From DASRJW01 sp964567755 (GTDB taxonomy: Bacteria > Krumholzibacteriota > Krumholzibacteriia > G020349025), in assembly GCA_964567755.1 (NCBI GenBank), contig CAZMNW010000046.1, positions 1 to 35,576 on the forward strand: a stretch of DNA of 35,576 nt, read 5' to 3'. The translations under genes were made by a program, and so were the position numbers. Of this stretch, positions 1-9,346 are shown piece by piece; positions within the stretch are counted from its first letter, which is position 1; the number at the start of each line of letters is the position of its first letter. Under the pieces are notes generated by a model that was given only the letters and a program-made list of their open reading frames with translations, did no database searches and was not told the origin of the DNA.

Positions 1-243
1 TCGTCATCGAGGGCGAGTCTTACAGAAGCAGACAGAAGCCAAAACTCTCAGATGCAGACCAGGATGCAAAAACCGACGCTCACAATCGCCTCAGGACGAG
101 CGCATTGGATCCGGGGATACATCCAAGTACCCCCGATTCCGCCGTCCCACCGCGACCACGGAATCGAAGAAAACATGATCAGCTGACTGGACAACCGGAC
201 AGGAGGTAGGACAAGCTCAGCTCGCTACGCCACCGGGAACCAG

Positions 244-289
244 GGGGGGAAAGCTTCTGAAAAACCCGGGGGGAAAGGTCCTGAAAACC
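244..289. repeat. Imperfect tandem repeat, two units of 22-23 bp
   Basis: Unit one (244-266) is six G, AAAG, CTTCTG, five A, CC. Unit two (268-289) is six G, AAAG, GTCCTG, four A, CC. They lie next to each other with one base between them and differ by two substitutions and one A in the A run. Read on the minus strand, each unit gives a T-rich then C-rich tract (TTTTTCAGAAG then CTTTCCCCCC). It follows the last gene of operon A. It could be a transcription end or processing signal, or part of a genome-wide repeat; I saw no other copy in this window. Confidence 0.7.
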
Positions 290-300
290 GACAATCGAGT

Positions 301-320
301 GGGCGTGTTGCGCACTGCCC
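301..320 (-). terminator. Candidate hairpin terminator after operon A
   Basis: GGGCGTG (301-307) pairs with CAC-T-GCCC (313-320, one bulged T) around a 5-nt loop, 27 bp past the stop codon of the last TPR-CHAT gene. No U run follows directly on the minus strand, although T-rich tracts occur in the tandem repeat a little further on. The position fits an operon end, but it is not a canonical intrinsic terminator. Confidence 0.3.
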
Positions 321-346
321 GACGATCCATCAGGCGGGTGGTCGGC

Positions 347-3300
347 TCATCGCCAGTCTCCGGCGGCGACGAAGGCGCCCCAGTAGAAGGGGTGAGTGCT
401 TTGGTCGCGAGCACGGCGATCCGCCAGAGTCTCCAGGCTCGCTGCTCGCACCGCTTCGTCGGTGCTCGCGCCACGAAGGAAGCGGGCCTCATACAGCTTG
501 CGCATCCAGTGCCGCGTCGCTTCGTCGTCGACGCCCCAGAGACTCATGATGAGCGATCGTACACCCGCGACTTCGAATGCGCGGCGCAGTCCCAGAACAC
601 CCTCTCCAGAGCGCACTTCACCCACACCGGTCTCGCAGGCCGACAACACCGCCCACTCGACGCCGCGCAGATCCAAAGAGGCGATCTCTTCTGCGGTCAG
701 GATTCCATCCTCGTCGTTTACGCCGGCCTCGTCGCGCCGGTTCGCTCCCTGGAACACCAATCCCGACAGCAAGAGCGGATTGTCGCCGGTCGAACGCGGG
801 TGAATCGGTGCTCCCGCAGTCGGGACGATATTCGGTCCCGTCACGACACCTCCGAGACCCCGGGCCGCGTCGAGGGCTGACCGACAACGCCCGTCCAGGA
901 AGAAACCGTGCGTTGCGACGTGGAGCACGCGATGCTGTGGTGCCAACGCCTTGAACGCCGCTTCACTGGCGTCGATGCCGGACAGATGCGTGACCGGCCC
1001 GGGCCAAAGCGCGCCGATCTCCAGTGCTTCTTGCTTCGCTCCCGGGAGCGCTTCGAAGCGCTGCGTACGAAAATCCAAGCATCCCGTGCGTGCACCGCGA
1101 TACACAGGACCGGCATGGGCTGCTGGCACCGCCATGGCCAATGCTCCTGTGGCGCGCGCATCGAAGTCCGGCCCGCCGAGAGCGAGCAGTCCTTCTTCGA
1201 CGGCTTCCATGCTCGGATGCAAGAGGTCTCTCTCGGCCGACAGGAAGTGCAGGATTGGACCGCTTTCGACCAAATACTGTGTTTCTCCCACGGGCAGAGC
1301 TGCCAAGTTCACGAGGTGCAGCGCTCCGTCGGGCACCACGAAGACACGTGTCGAGCCCTCGAGGTGTGTGACCAGCGGATCCCACACTTGCTGGCGCAGC
1401 GATTCACCCGCGTCTCGGCAGGCGCGCTCCATGCCCGTCTTTGCTGTGGGCGGGTCAGATACCGTGGCACCCCATCGTGAAACGAGGGTGTCGATCTCGC
1501 CGGCGCGTCCGAGGGCGACAAGCTCTGGAATTGGGTCTCCGGATCGCAGCACGAAGGCGAGGTAGAATTCGTCCGCTGCGCTCGCAAGCTCCATCCCCCG
1601 CCGATCCTCGAAGCGCGAATATGCCACCAGTGCGGATCCCGGTGGCAAAGACGCGACAACCTCGGCCAGCCCCGCACTGTCGCGGCGCTGCTGTTCGCGA
1701 AAGGCAGAACTCGCTTCCACGAGCGCGCGCTCCGCTTCTTCCTTTTCAAGACGCATTTGCTCGATGATGGCTCGATCCTCCTCCTGCGCCACACGCAGCG
1801 CGAGGGATGCCATGCGACGGCGCACATCGAAGAGTCGCGCGGCCAGTCCAGCGATCTGGGGCTCGTCAGCAGTGACTGTCACGCGGTGGCGTTGGGCCAT
1901 CTCGTCGAGCACCAAGGCACGGGAACGGATCCGTGCATCCCATGCAGTCGAGATCAGATGCGCATCGTTCGAGCGTGAGGCGACTGACAACAGAATGTCC
2001 AATCCCGAGATCCGCGCCGAAGCGTAGCTCAGCGCTTGCCTCTCTGGTAGAGAAGCGACAGTAAGGCGTAGATGCTCGCGGCCTACTCCTTCTGCGCGAG
2101 AAGCGAGCGCGAATGCGCGAGCCATCTCGCCCTGCGCATACTCGAGAAGCGCGAGGTTCGAGACATATGTGGCCAGTTCGGGGTGCTCCGGACCGAGCAC
2201 GCTCTCGTAGACTTCGATCACCTGTCGAGAGAGCATGACGGAGCGGTCAACCTCGCCGGCCCGAACGAGCAGGGGAACGAGCAGGCTCGTGTTGTAGGCA
2301 TGGATGAACGGTGTGTAGTATCCCTTACCGAGACTGGTGTCGCCTATGGCCACCGCGCGTTCGAGCAGCGCGCGAGCCCGGGTGTCATTGCCCAGTGCAA
2401 GTTCGAGTTCGGCGAGGCGGACGTGCGCCACGGAGACCCAGTAGCCCGACATCGATGAATCCTGCGTGATGATCTCGAACTGGCGTTCAAGGACCGGGCG
2501 GGCAGCGTCTAATTCACCGGCACGGATGAGCGACCAGCCAAGGTCCATGAGCAACACCGCCGTTTCCCCGCTCTTGGGGCCGAATTCACGTTCATTGATC
2601 GACAACGACTCTTGGTAGTTCTGCGTAGCGGCCTGGTAGTCGCCGAGATAGGTATGGAGGGCGCCGAGAAGCAGGTATGGGAGCGCGAGGTTCTTGTGCT
2701 GGGCACCGAGCCATCTCTTCCTGAGCGCTACCGAGCGCTCGAGGGCTCGGATACCAGCTGGGTAATCAGCCATCTTGTCGAGGGCAAACCCCAAATTGTG
2801 CAGGGTGAGACTCAAGCCCAACCCCAGATTTCGCGCAGCATCGCTGTCGGCATGGACAGTGGTCGCACTCAGCAGCCGTTCCTGATGGTCCCGCGCTTTC
2901 TCCAAGTTCGCTCTCGCCTGCGAGTACTCATCGGCCTGCAAATGGGCGAGTCCCACGTCACCGAGGAGCCCGGCGAAGACGGAGGATGAGTCTCCCGATG
3001 CCATCAGGATGCTAAGCGCACGCCGGTAGAGCACGATCCCAGCAACAGCACCTGTACTTCCTTCCACGGTGCGGATCTGAGCAAGGCTTCTGAGGGTGGG
3101 CACGAGATCGGGATCGTCGACGGGAAGCAACCTCTCCTTGATGGCGAGCGCCCGCTCTGCGAGCTCGAGCGTGCGAGGATCTCGAAGGAAACCGCCGACC
3201 CTCCGAGCACCCACGACAAGATCCAAAGCACGTGCGGTCTCGAGAGAGTTTGGATCGTGCGCCTCGGCAACGGCGAGTTTCTCTTCTGCCAGGACCAGGA

Positions 3301-3583
3301 CGCGCTTGGCGAGCTTGAACGCTTGCTCATATTCGTCGATGCCATGGAGACGGCCGACTGTTCGTAAGGATTCTTGCAGTGCTGCGGAGGAAACGACAGC
3401 CTCCTCCGCTGCGAGGAGCGGCTCCGAGACTGTCGCAATCATGGCCAGTGCGGTGAGAGAGGGCACGAGATGGAGCGCCCACAAGAGCCCTCGACGCATC
3501 GAAAGGATCCAGTTCGGTGACTTTCTGCAAGTGGTGACAACGAAGAGCAACATCGTTGCCGCGACGTATCTTGATTCCTTCAT
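347..3583 (-). CDS. Exported TPR-CHAT (caspase-like) protein, copy 1
   Basis: The protein has 1078 residues. The N-terminal part (about 75-480) carries degenerate tetratricopeptide repeats, a charged helical stretch follows, and the C-terminal ~350 residues are a CHAT domain. The His/Cys pair of this clan CD peptidase-like fold is present: His892 in HVATHG and Cys983 in VLSACETG. The start at 3583 is chosen because ATGA overlaps the stop of the preceding gene and GGGAG sits 7 nt upstream. An in-frame ATG at 3499 has no clear ribosome site but would give a cleaner signal peptide (MRRGLLWALHLVPSLTALAM). Either start suggests export. It is last in operon A, behind the sigma factor and kinase. 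Family knowledge makes it a candidate protease or scaffold; no substrate can be read from sequence. The CHAT half is nearly the same as that of the next gene upstream. Confidence 0.88.
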   Translation of the reverse strand: MKESRYVAATMLLFVVTTCRKSPNWILSMRRGLLWALHLVPSLTALAMIATVSEPLLAAEEAVVSSAALQESLRTVGRLHGIDEYEQAFKLAKRVLVLAEEKLAVAEAHDPNSLETARALDLVVGARRVGGFLRDPRTLELAERALAIKERLLPVDDPDLVPTLRSLAQIRTVEGSTGAVAGIVLYRRALSILMASGDSSSVFAGLLGDVGLAHLQADEYSQARANLEKARDHQERLLSATTVHADSDAARNLGLGLSLTLHNLGFALDKMADYPAGIRALERSVALRKRWLGAQHKNLALPYLLLGALHTYLGDYQAATQNYQESLSINEREFGPKSGETAVLLMDLGWSLIRAGELDAARPVLERQFEIITQDSSMSGYWVSVAHVRLAELELALGNDTRARALLERAVAIGDTSLGKGYYTPFIHAYNTSLLVPLLVRAGEVDRSVMLSRQVIEVYESVLGPEHPELATYVSNLALLEYAQGEMARAFALASRAEGVGREHLRLTVASLPERQALSYASARISGLDILLSVASRSNDAHLISTAWDARIRSRALVLDEMAQRHRVTVTADEPQIAGLAARLFDVRRRMASLALRVAQEEDRAIIEQMRLEKEEAERALVEASSAFREQQRRDSAGLAEVVASLPPGSALVAYSRFEDRRGMELASAADEFYLAFVLRSGDPIPELVALGRAGEIDTLVSRWGATVSDPPTAKTGMERACRDAGESLRQQVWDPLVTHLEGSTRVFVVPDGALHLVNLAALPVGETQYLVESGPILHFLSAERDLLHPSMEAVEEGLLALGGPDFDARATGALAMAVPAAHAGPVYRGARTGCLDFRTQRFEALPGAKQEALEIGALWPGPVTHLSGIDASEAAFKALAPQHRVLHVATHGFFLDGRCRSALDAARGLGGVVTGPNIVPTAGAPIHPRSTGDNPLLLSGLVFQGANRRDEAGVNDEDGILTAEEIASLDLRGVEWAVLSACETGVGEVRSGEGVLGLRRAFEVAGVRSLIMSLWGVDDEATRHWMRKLYEARFLRGASTDEAVRAASLETLADRRARDQSTHPFYWGAFVAAGDWR

Positions 3584-6500
3584 CGCCAGTCTCCCGCAGC
3601 GACGAAGGCACCCCAGTAGAAGGGGTGAGTGGTCTGGCCGCGAGCTCGGCGATCCGCCAGAATCTCCAGGCACGCGGCGCGCACCGCTTCGTCGGTGCTC
3701 GCGCCACGAAGGAAGCGGGCCTCGTACAGCTTGCGCATCCACTGGCGCGTCGCCTCGTCGTCGACGCCCCAGAGACTCATGATCAGCGATCGTGCGCCCG
3801 CGACTTCGAAGGCACGGCGAAGTCCCAGAACTCCTTCTCCAGAACGCACCTCGCCCACGCCGGTCTCGCAGGCAGACAACACCGCCCACTCGACGCCGCG
3901 CAGATCCAACGAGGCGATCTCTTCTGCGGTCAGGATGCCGTCCTCGTCGTCCGCGCCTGCCTCGTCGCGCCGGTTCGCTCCCTGGAGCACCAGGCCCGAG
4001 AGCAAGAGCGGATTGTCGCCACCGTGGCGCGGGCTGGTCGTTGCAAATGGTGCAGCGCCAGGGCCGGTCACACCTCCCAAGCCGCGGGCCGAATCGAGCG
4101 CCGAGCGACAGCGCCCGCCGAGGAAGAAGCCGTGGGTAGCCACGTGAAGCACCCGATGTTGTGGTGCCAACGCCTTGAACGCCGATTCGCTCGCGTCGCT
4201 GCCGGTCAGATGCGTGACCGGCCCGGGCCAAAGCGCACCGATCTCCAGTGCTTCTTGCTTCGCTCCCGGGAGCGCTTCGAACCGCTGCGTCCGAAAATCC
4301 ACGCATCCCGTGCGTTCACCGCGATACACAGAAACTGCCGCGGATGCCGGGGCCTCCATGGCAACTTCTCCGGTGGCGCGCGCATCGAAGTCCGGCCCGC
4401 CGAGAGCGAGCAGTCCTTCTTTGCCGGCTTCCATGCTCGGACGCAAGAGGTCTCTCTCGGCGGACAAGAAGTGCAGCATTGGACCGCGTTCGACCAAGTA
4501 CTCTGTTTCTCCCACCGGCAGAGCCGCCAAGTTCACGAGGTGCAGCGCTCCGTCCGGCACCACGAAGACACGTGTCGAGCCCTCGATGTGGCTTACGATC
4601 GGATCCCACACACGCTGGCGCAACGATTCACCCGCGACGCGGCAGGCGCGTTCCAGGTCGGATTTGGCCGCGGGTGGGCGCGATACCCCAGCACCCCATC
4701 GTGAAACGAGGGAGTCGATTTCCGCGGCGCGTCCGAGGGCGATGAGCTTTGGGCTTGCGCCCCCGGTGCGCAGAACGAAGACGAGGTAGGACTCGTCCGC
4801 CGTACTCGCGAGCTGCATCCCGCGTCGATCCTCGAAGCGCGAAAATGCCACCAGTGCGGATCCCGGTGGCAAAAACGCGAGAACCTCGGCCAGCCCCGCA
4901 CCGTCTCGACGTTGCTGTTCTCGGAAGGTCGAGCTCGCCTTTGCGAGCGCGCTCTCGGCCGCCTCCTTTTCGCGTTGGAGTTCTTCGAGGACCGCGCGGT
5001 CGCTCTCCCCGCCCCGCAGGGAGAGATACGCCAAGCGCCGCCGGGTTTCCATGAGCCGGGTGGCCAAGGCTGTCGCCTCGGGATCTTGCGCGCTGATCAC
5101 GGCCTGATGTCGCTCCGCCATCTCGTCCAGAACCAGCGCGCGCGAACGAATCCTGGCGTCCCACGCAGCGGACACAGCTTGCGAATCATGCGAACGCGAT
5201 GCCATGCTGAGTAGCAGATCGAGAGCCCCAGGTCGTGCCGAGGCGTAGTCCAACGCCAACCGCTCGGGTAGTGAAGACGCCAAAAGACGTAAATGCTCCC
5301 GCCCGATGCTCTCCGCCCGGACGGCGAGCTCGCGGGCGTGCGCTTCCTCGCTACGTGAGTCCTCCAAGCTCGCGAGACCGGTCAGACAGCTGACGAGTTC
5401 AGGGCTTTTCGGACCCAAGGATTGCTCACAGATTGCAATCGTGTGCTCGTACAGAGCGATGGCGCGCTGGTCATGACCAGCACGTCCCAAAACGCCTGCG
5501 AGTAATTCCATATTCCAAGCGCTTCCGTGCGGTGTGAACAGATGGTGGCTTCCTTGCAAGCTGTCTGCGATCACGAGCGCTCTTTCCAGTAGTGGCCGTG
5601 CGCGCTCATCGTTGCCACATGCGATCTCCAACTCGGCGAGATGGCAGCGGCCGGCCCATTGGCGCCAAGGGTCCGACGTCCGAGCCTCGAACTGACGCTC
5701 CAGCAGCCGGCGTGCTCCCTGTAGATCGCCAGACTTTAGGAGCCACTCACCATAGTTCCCAAGGATCTGCATAGTCTGACCGTGCTCGGGCCCAAAGCAC
5801 CGCTCGCTGTTTGCGAGGCTCTCCTCGTAGAATTTTCGTGCGGCATCGTGGTCCCCGAGCAGAGAGTAGAGGGTTCCGACTCGCATCTGAAGGTAGGCAA
5901 GCCCCTTGTTGTCTGGTCCCAAGAAGCGTTGCGTGATCTGGATGCAGCGCTCGAAGCCGCGGGTCGATTCCGGAAATTCAGCCAACATTTCGAGAACCGA
6001 CGGGAGATTGATCCGCGCGATCTCGAGTGCCAGCCTCTTCGCCTCCTCGTGATCATCTCGTTTCTCGGCTTCCGTGAAGCTCTGCTCCCAGATGGCGGTT
6101 GCCCTCATAAGGTAGGGCTTTGCCTGCAGGGGCTGCTCCGTCAGAGCATGCGCCGACCCGAGAGAATAGAGGACACGAGGGAAATCTAGTTTCGTCGAAT
6201 CACCGGATGCAACCATGATGGCGAGTGCGCGGCGCAGAGATGGGATTCCTCGCCCTGCACTCGCGAACTGTGATGCGTTGTGCACCCGTCCCAGATTCAC
6301 TAGACTGGGAACGAGACCCAGTGCATCCGAGGGAAGAATGTGCTCCTTCGTTGCCAGGGCGCGTTCCGCGAGCTCGAGCGTCTCTGGCTCGCGCCCGCGG
6401 CCGCCGGTGATCCGAGCGCGCACAATGAGGTCCAGGACATGCGCCGTTTCGAGCGAATGTGGATCTCGAGTTTCCGCCTCACGTAGATGACTCGCGGCGG

Positions 6501-6717
6501 ATTCCAGCACCAGAACCAATACACTGTCGGCTCGCCCTGGCTCTTGTGCCAGGCGGAGGATGTAGGCCTCCTCGAGCATTTCCTCGATCTTGGTGGTGTT
6601 GGAACGCAGTTCTCCTTGCATCGGGGCTGCAGCAAGACGCTCCGGGAACGTCCGAGGCCCCGAGAGCACGATCCACACCGCGCCAACGAGCGCCGCGATG
6701 CGCAGGATTCGACTCAT
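3580..6717 (-). CDS. Exported TPR-CHAT (caspase-like) protein, copy 2
   Basis: The protein has 1045 residues. It begins with a signal peptide (MSRILRIAALVGAVWIVLSG, then a likely cut near LAAA). TPR-like helical repeats fill about residues 60-470, a charged coiled segment about 520-620, and a CHAT domain about 700-1045. The catalytic dyad is visible as His862 (HVATHG) and Cys950 (VLSACETG), so the enzyme looks intact. GAGGA lies 6 nt before the ATG. The gene starts 33 bp after the kinase stop, and its own stop overlaps the next start by ATGA, so the two TPR-CHAT genes are probably translated together. An outer-membrane or periplasmic location is inferred from the signal peptide; many described CHAT/TPR proteins are cytosolic, so this is worth noting. 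The antisense open frames over its CHAT half are shadows. Confidence 0.9.
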   Translation of the reverse strand: MSRILRIAALVGAVWIVLSGPRTFPERLAAAPMQGELRSNTTKIEEMLEEAYILRLAQEPGRADSVLVLVLESAASHLREAETRDPHSLETAHVLDLIVRARITGGRGREPETLELAERALATKEHILPSDALGLVPSLVNLGRVHNASQFASAGRGIPSLRRALAIMVASGDSTKLDFPRVLYSLGSAHALTEQPLQAKPYLMRATAIWEQSFTEAEKRDDHEEAKRLALEIARINLPSVLEMLAEFPESTRGFERCIQITQRFLGPDNKGLAYLQMRVGTLYSLLGDHDAARKFYEESLANSERCFGPEHGQTMQILGNYGEWLLKSGDLQGARRLLERQFEARTSDPWRQWAGRCHLAELEIACGNDERARPLLERALVIADSLQGSHHLFTPHGSAWNMELLAGVLGRAGHDQRAIALYEHTIAICEQSLGPKSPELVSCLTGLASLEDSRSEEAHARELAVRAESIGREHLRLLASSLPERLALDYASARPGALDLLLSMASRSHDSQAVSAAWDARIRSRALVLDEMAERHQAVISAQDPEATALATRLMETRRRLAYLSLRGGESDRAVLEELQREKEAAESALAKASSTFREQQRRDGAGLAEVLAFLPPGSALVAFSRFEDRRGMQLASTADESYLVFVLRTGGASPKLIALGRAAEIDSLVSRWGAGVSRPPAAKSDLERACRVAGESLRQRVWDPIVSHIEGSTRVFVVPDGALHLVNLAALPVGETEYLVERGPMLHFLSAERDLLRPSMEAGKEGLLALGGPDFDARATGEVAMEAPASAAVSVYRGERTGCVDFRTQRFEALPGAKQEALEIGALWPGPVTHLTGSDASESAFKALAPQHRVLHVATHGFFLGGRCRSALDSARGLGGVTGPGAAPFATTSPRHGGDNPLLLSGLVLQGANRRDEAGADDEDGILTAEEIASLDLRGVEWAVLSACETGVGEVRSGEGVLGLRRAFEVAGARSLIMSLWGVDDEATRQWMRKLYEARFLRGASTDEAVRAACLEILADRRARGQTTHPFYWGAFVAAGDWR

Positions 6718-6750
6718 TGCGTTTCCTCTGGCGCCAGCCGAGGGCCCTCG

Positions 6751-8715
6751 TCATCTGCCAGGGTTTTCCAACTGAATGCTCCACACCCAGGGGTCGCTCG
6801 CGGACGCTGTCGCACCCCCGAGATGGTCGATGATCTCGGAGAGTCGCGACGGGCTCGAGGAGTGTGCACTGGGTTCTCTGGCCAACACGCCGCCGATGCC
6901 GCGCATCAATGCGACCACTGTCGAGTCTCCGAGTGTTCCGTAGACCACGGGCCTTCCCGCGAGCGCTTGCGGGATGCGCGACAGTGCGGCCTCGAGCGCG
7001 GGTTGAGCTTGCCGAGAAGCGACTACCATGACGTGCTCGCGCCCGCCGCTGCTCGTCACCTGCCAATAGACCGGCTGACCATGGCTCGTCCCAGGGAGAC
7101 GATGCACGACGCCAGGCGGCAGTGGATTCCTGGCGTCGAACGCCGCGGTGGGGAACAGCACATACACAGTTCCTGCCTCGTCCTCGTTGAGGACATAGAC
7201 GTGCATGGCCTCCGTTGCTTCGAACTCGAGGAACATGGCGTTTCCCACCTCGATCCGGCCGCCCGGCAGCAACCTCTCGTGGGCAGACGGGGTGACGCGG
7301 AAGAGATGTGCTTTCGCGCTCACCGCCGGCAGCGCGATTCCGGATGGCACCTCCGACGCAATATCCGACTGGATTCCGCCACCATGCGGATCGCTTGCCG
7401 GCGTGGGCTCTCCCGACAGGCTCTGCGAGCCAGTCGATCCAGCGGAAAGCTCATCGTGGATCGGCTGCGATGTGGTCGGGAGGGCAGAGTCGCGTTGCAA
7501 AGATGGCTCCACGTCAGGGCGGAATAGAAGCAGGGATACAGCCGCAATCGCCATGACGCTAACGGTGACGGCGCTTGCGGCCAAAAGCATTCTCCTGCCG
7601 TGGTGCCGTGTCGCTGTCTTCGCTTCCGGCGTCGTGATGGAGTGCTGCGGGTGCATTTCGGCGGCCGGCCGTGGGTCGGATTGCAGAGCAACGGCTGGCA
7701 GACTCTGTGTTGCAGCAAGTGCACGTTCCATCGCGCCCGCGGTCTGGAAGCGCCTTTTCGGGTCCGGCTCCAAGGCACGCTCGACGACGCTCACGAACTC
7801 GATTGGGAGGTCTGGTCGGCGGTCTCGAATCGGCACGGCGCCTTGTGTGGCGTGCTTGTGTACCAGATCGTAGAGATTGTCGGCCTCGACGGGATAGGCA
7901 CCGCTCACGAGCCGATACATCAACGCGCCGAGACCGTAGATATCGGTCGCTGGGCCAGCGAGCTTGCCGCGGAGCTGCTCTGGCGCCATCGCGGCTGGAG
8001 TGCCCTTGGTGCTGGCGGATACGTCGATTTGTCCGACCGCAGGCAGCTTGCCGCCCGAGCCGAAGTCCATGAGGACGACGCGCCCGCCATCCTCGCGCAT
8101 CACGTTGCTCGCCTTGACGTCCCGATGCACGAGACCAGCTTGATGCACGGCCGCGAGTGCGCGGCATAACGGGAGGATGATCGCACTGGCCTCTGCAGCT
8201 CCCATCCGACCACGCTGGGACAGCAGCTTCTCCAGCGTGTCTCCGCGCACGAGCTCGGTCCACATGCCCACTCTGCCGTCGTAGGTGTCGGCTCCGTGAA
8301 CACGCAGCACGTTTTCGTGGCGCACCCGCGCCAACCGGCGCGCTTCGTCCAGGAACTCATCCGTCGTCATCCCCGCTGCTGGCGATGGCTTCCAAAGCTT
8401 GAGAGCCACCTCCGACTCGAGAATGGAGTCGTAGGCGCGAAAGACTTCGCCGAAGCTGCCCTCGCCGATCTTTTCGAGAATGCGCAGCCGGCCCCAGGCC
8501 TCCAGATGTGCCGGTGCGTGCGGTGAATCCAGCGTCCGGGCGAGGCCCTTCTCCGACCCCTGAGCAGCGCCGCTCGTGATCAACGCCACCTTCTCGAATG
8601 CCGCGAGGGCTTGTCTCAATTCGGGGTGCGCCGCCAGTTCGGCATCCCAATCTACGGGCGTCCGGTCGGAAATCGACTCCGCCACCCGAAGGAGCAAGCC
8701 TTGGTCATCACGCAT
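6751..8715 (-). CDS. Transmembrane Ser/Thr kinase with DUF4384-like outer domain
   Basis: The protein has 654 residues. A Hanks-type kinase domain follows ~78 N-terminal residues: glycine loop IGEGSFGEV (83-91), Lys106 in VALKLWK, HRD at 197-199, DFG at 217-219, and GTPAAMAPEQL closing the activation segment. The usual Tyr or similar residue before MAPE is Ala. One membrane helix lies about 374-396. Beyond it, about 470-560, is a region like DUF4384 (core FEATEAMHVYVLNEDEAG, then VYVLFP), which I expect outside the cytoplasm. ATG at 8715 has GGGGG upstream. A TTG at 8733 that overlaps the sigma factor stop (TTGA) is an alternative and would add six residues. It lies 14 bp after an ECF sigma factor and 33 bp before two TPR-CHAT genes, so a shared signalling pathway is likely. 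Targets are unknown. Confidence 0.9.
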   Translation of the reverse strand: MRDDQGLLLRVAESISDRTPVDWDAELAAHPELRQALAAFEKVALITSGAAQGSEKGLARTLDSPHAPAHLEAWGRLRILEKIGEGSFGEVFRAYDSILESEVALKLWKPSPAAGMTTDEFLDEARRLARVRHENVLRVHGADTYDGRVGMWTELVRGDTLEKLLSQRGRMGAAEASAIILPLCRALAAVHQAGLVHRDVKASNVMREDGGRVVLMDFGSGGKLPAVGQIDVSASTKGTPAAMAPEQLRGKLAGPATDIYGLGALMYRLVSGAYPVEADNLYDLVHKHATQGAVPIRDRRPDLPIEFVSVVERALEPDPKRRFQTAGAMERALAATQSLPAVALQSDPRPAAEMHPQHSITTPEAKTATRHHGRRMLLAASAVTVSVMAIAAVSLLLFRPDVEPSLQRDSALPTTSQPIHDELSAGSTGSQSLSGEPTPASDPHGGGIQSDIASEVPSGIALPAVSAKAHLFRVTPSAHERLLPGGRIEVGNAMFLEFEATEAMHVYVLNEDEAGTVYVLFPTAAFDARNPLPPGVVHRLPGTSHGQPVYWQVTSSGGREHVMVVASRQAQPALEAALSRIPQALAGRPVVYGTLGDSTVVALMRGIGGVLAREPSAHSSSPSRLSEIIDHLGGATASASDPWVWSIQLENPGR

Positions 8716-8729
8716 CGCCGCCCCCAACT

Positions 8730-9302
8730 TCAACTTGGTTCACCCATGAGCTCGGCCAGTCGCATCACGGCGCGCACCGCCAGCATCCGTGCCGCGTCTT
8801 TCGTCTTTCGTCCGAGCGCCTCAGCCAGCTCCTCGTAGGAGTAGTCGAAGTCGAAACGCATGATGATCGCATTTCGATGATCCTCCGAGAGCTGGCTCAG
8901 CGCCTTTTCATAAGTTTCCACTGCTTCGCGTCCGATCAAGATCTCGATCGGCGTCCTCCGATGATCGGGATGGTCATCCCCGATGGAAGTCATCGGAGGG
9001 CGGCGGCCATCTGCTCGACCCTCGTCAACTAGCCGGTTGAGAAGGATCTGCCGCAGCCATCCCAGGAAGGCCCCATCGCCCTGCCGTTTGAAGCCTTCCA
9101 AATGGTGAAACGCTCGGAGGAGGGTATCCTGAACGATGTCGTCGGTATCTTTCGCGCCGCCGACTCCTCGGGGCAACCGGCCGTGCGCCATCCGGCGGAG
9201 GGCTGGACGGAACCGATCCATGAGCACGTTCTGGGCACGTTTATCCCCAGTCTGTGCTCGGACGAGCAAAGAAGCGGTGGACTCGAGCTTGTCGTCGGCC
9301 AC
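8730..9302 (-). CDS. ECF-family RNA polymerase sigma factor (operon A)
   Basis: The protein has 190 residues. Region 2 is visible around residues 25-92, with DTDDIVQDTLLRAF at 52-65 matching the helix that contacts core polymerase and the -10 element. Region 4 spans about 136-187 (LSEDHRNAIIMRF then YSYEELAEALGRK, the helix-turn-helix for the -35 element). The start is a GTG at 9302, chosen because AGGGG (9308-9312) lies 5 nt upstream; a second GTG two codons earlier is possible. An ATG far upstream in the same frame would run into the secreted-protein gene and is rejected. No anti-sigma gene with a zinc finger lies nearby; the adjoining transmembrane kinase may take that regulatory role. That is inference, although kinase-linked ECF sigma factors are known. 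Confidence 0.9.
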   Translation of the reverse strand: MADDKLESTASLLVRAQTGDKRAQNVLMDRFRPALRRMAHGRLPRGVGGAKDTDDIVQDTLLRAFHHLEGFKRQGDGAFLGWLRQILLNRLVDEGRADGRRPPMTSIGDDHPDHRRTPIEILIGREAVETYEKALSQLSEDHRNAIIMRFDFDYSYEELAEALGRKTKDAARMLAVRAVMRLAELMGEPS

Positions 9303-9307
9303 TGGCA

Positions 9308-9312
9308 CCCCT
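9308..9312 (-). promoter_or_regulatory. Ribosome binding site fixing the GTG start of the sigma factor
   Basis: AGGGG on the minus strand, 5 nt before GTG at 9302. It decides between two nearby GTG codons, because for the upstream GTG (9308) the same bases would leave no spacing. Confidence 0.5.
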
Positions 9313-9346
9313 GGGTCAGCGGGACGAACTGCCCTCGTCTGGGCCG

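Larger units (their letters stand above)
1..346. other. Intergenic region downstream of operon A; no supported gene
   Basis: Nothing here looks like a recognisable gene. Forward frame 1 is open from the left edge to a TGA at 184-186, but the codons are not GC-rich at third positions and the peptide matches nothing I know. The stretch holds an 8-bp inverted repeat (CGATTCCG at 134-141, CGGAATCG at 159-166), a tandem repeat at 244-289 and a hairpin at 301-320, both listed separately. It is the 3' flank of the minus-strand operon. Confidence 0.6.

Noticed and set aside
1..186. Frame open from the left edge, possibly the end of a gene
   Set aside because: Short, low third-position GC and no known motif; it cannot be told from chance without upstream sequence.
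3584..4306. N-terminal extension of TPR-CHAT 1 by 241 codons
   Set aside because: It lies inside the CHAT coding region of copy 2 in another frame and is Arg-rich; the ATGA start at 3583 has a ribosome site.
3556..4704. Open frame of 382 codons on the plus strand over TPR-CHAT 2
   Set aside because: It is antisense to the CHAT domain, and a similar frame appears over copy 1 only because the coding sequences match; no ribosome site or recognisable domain.
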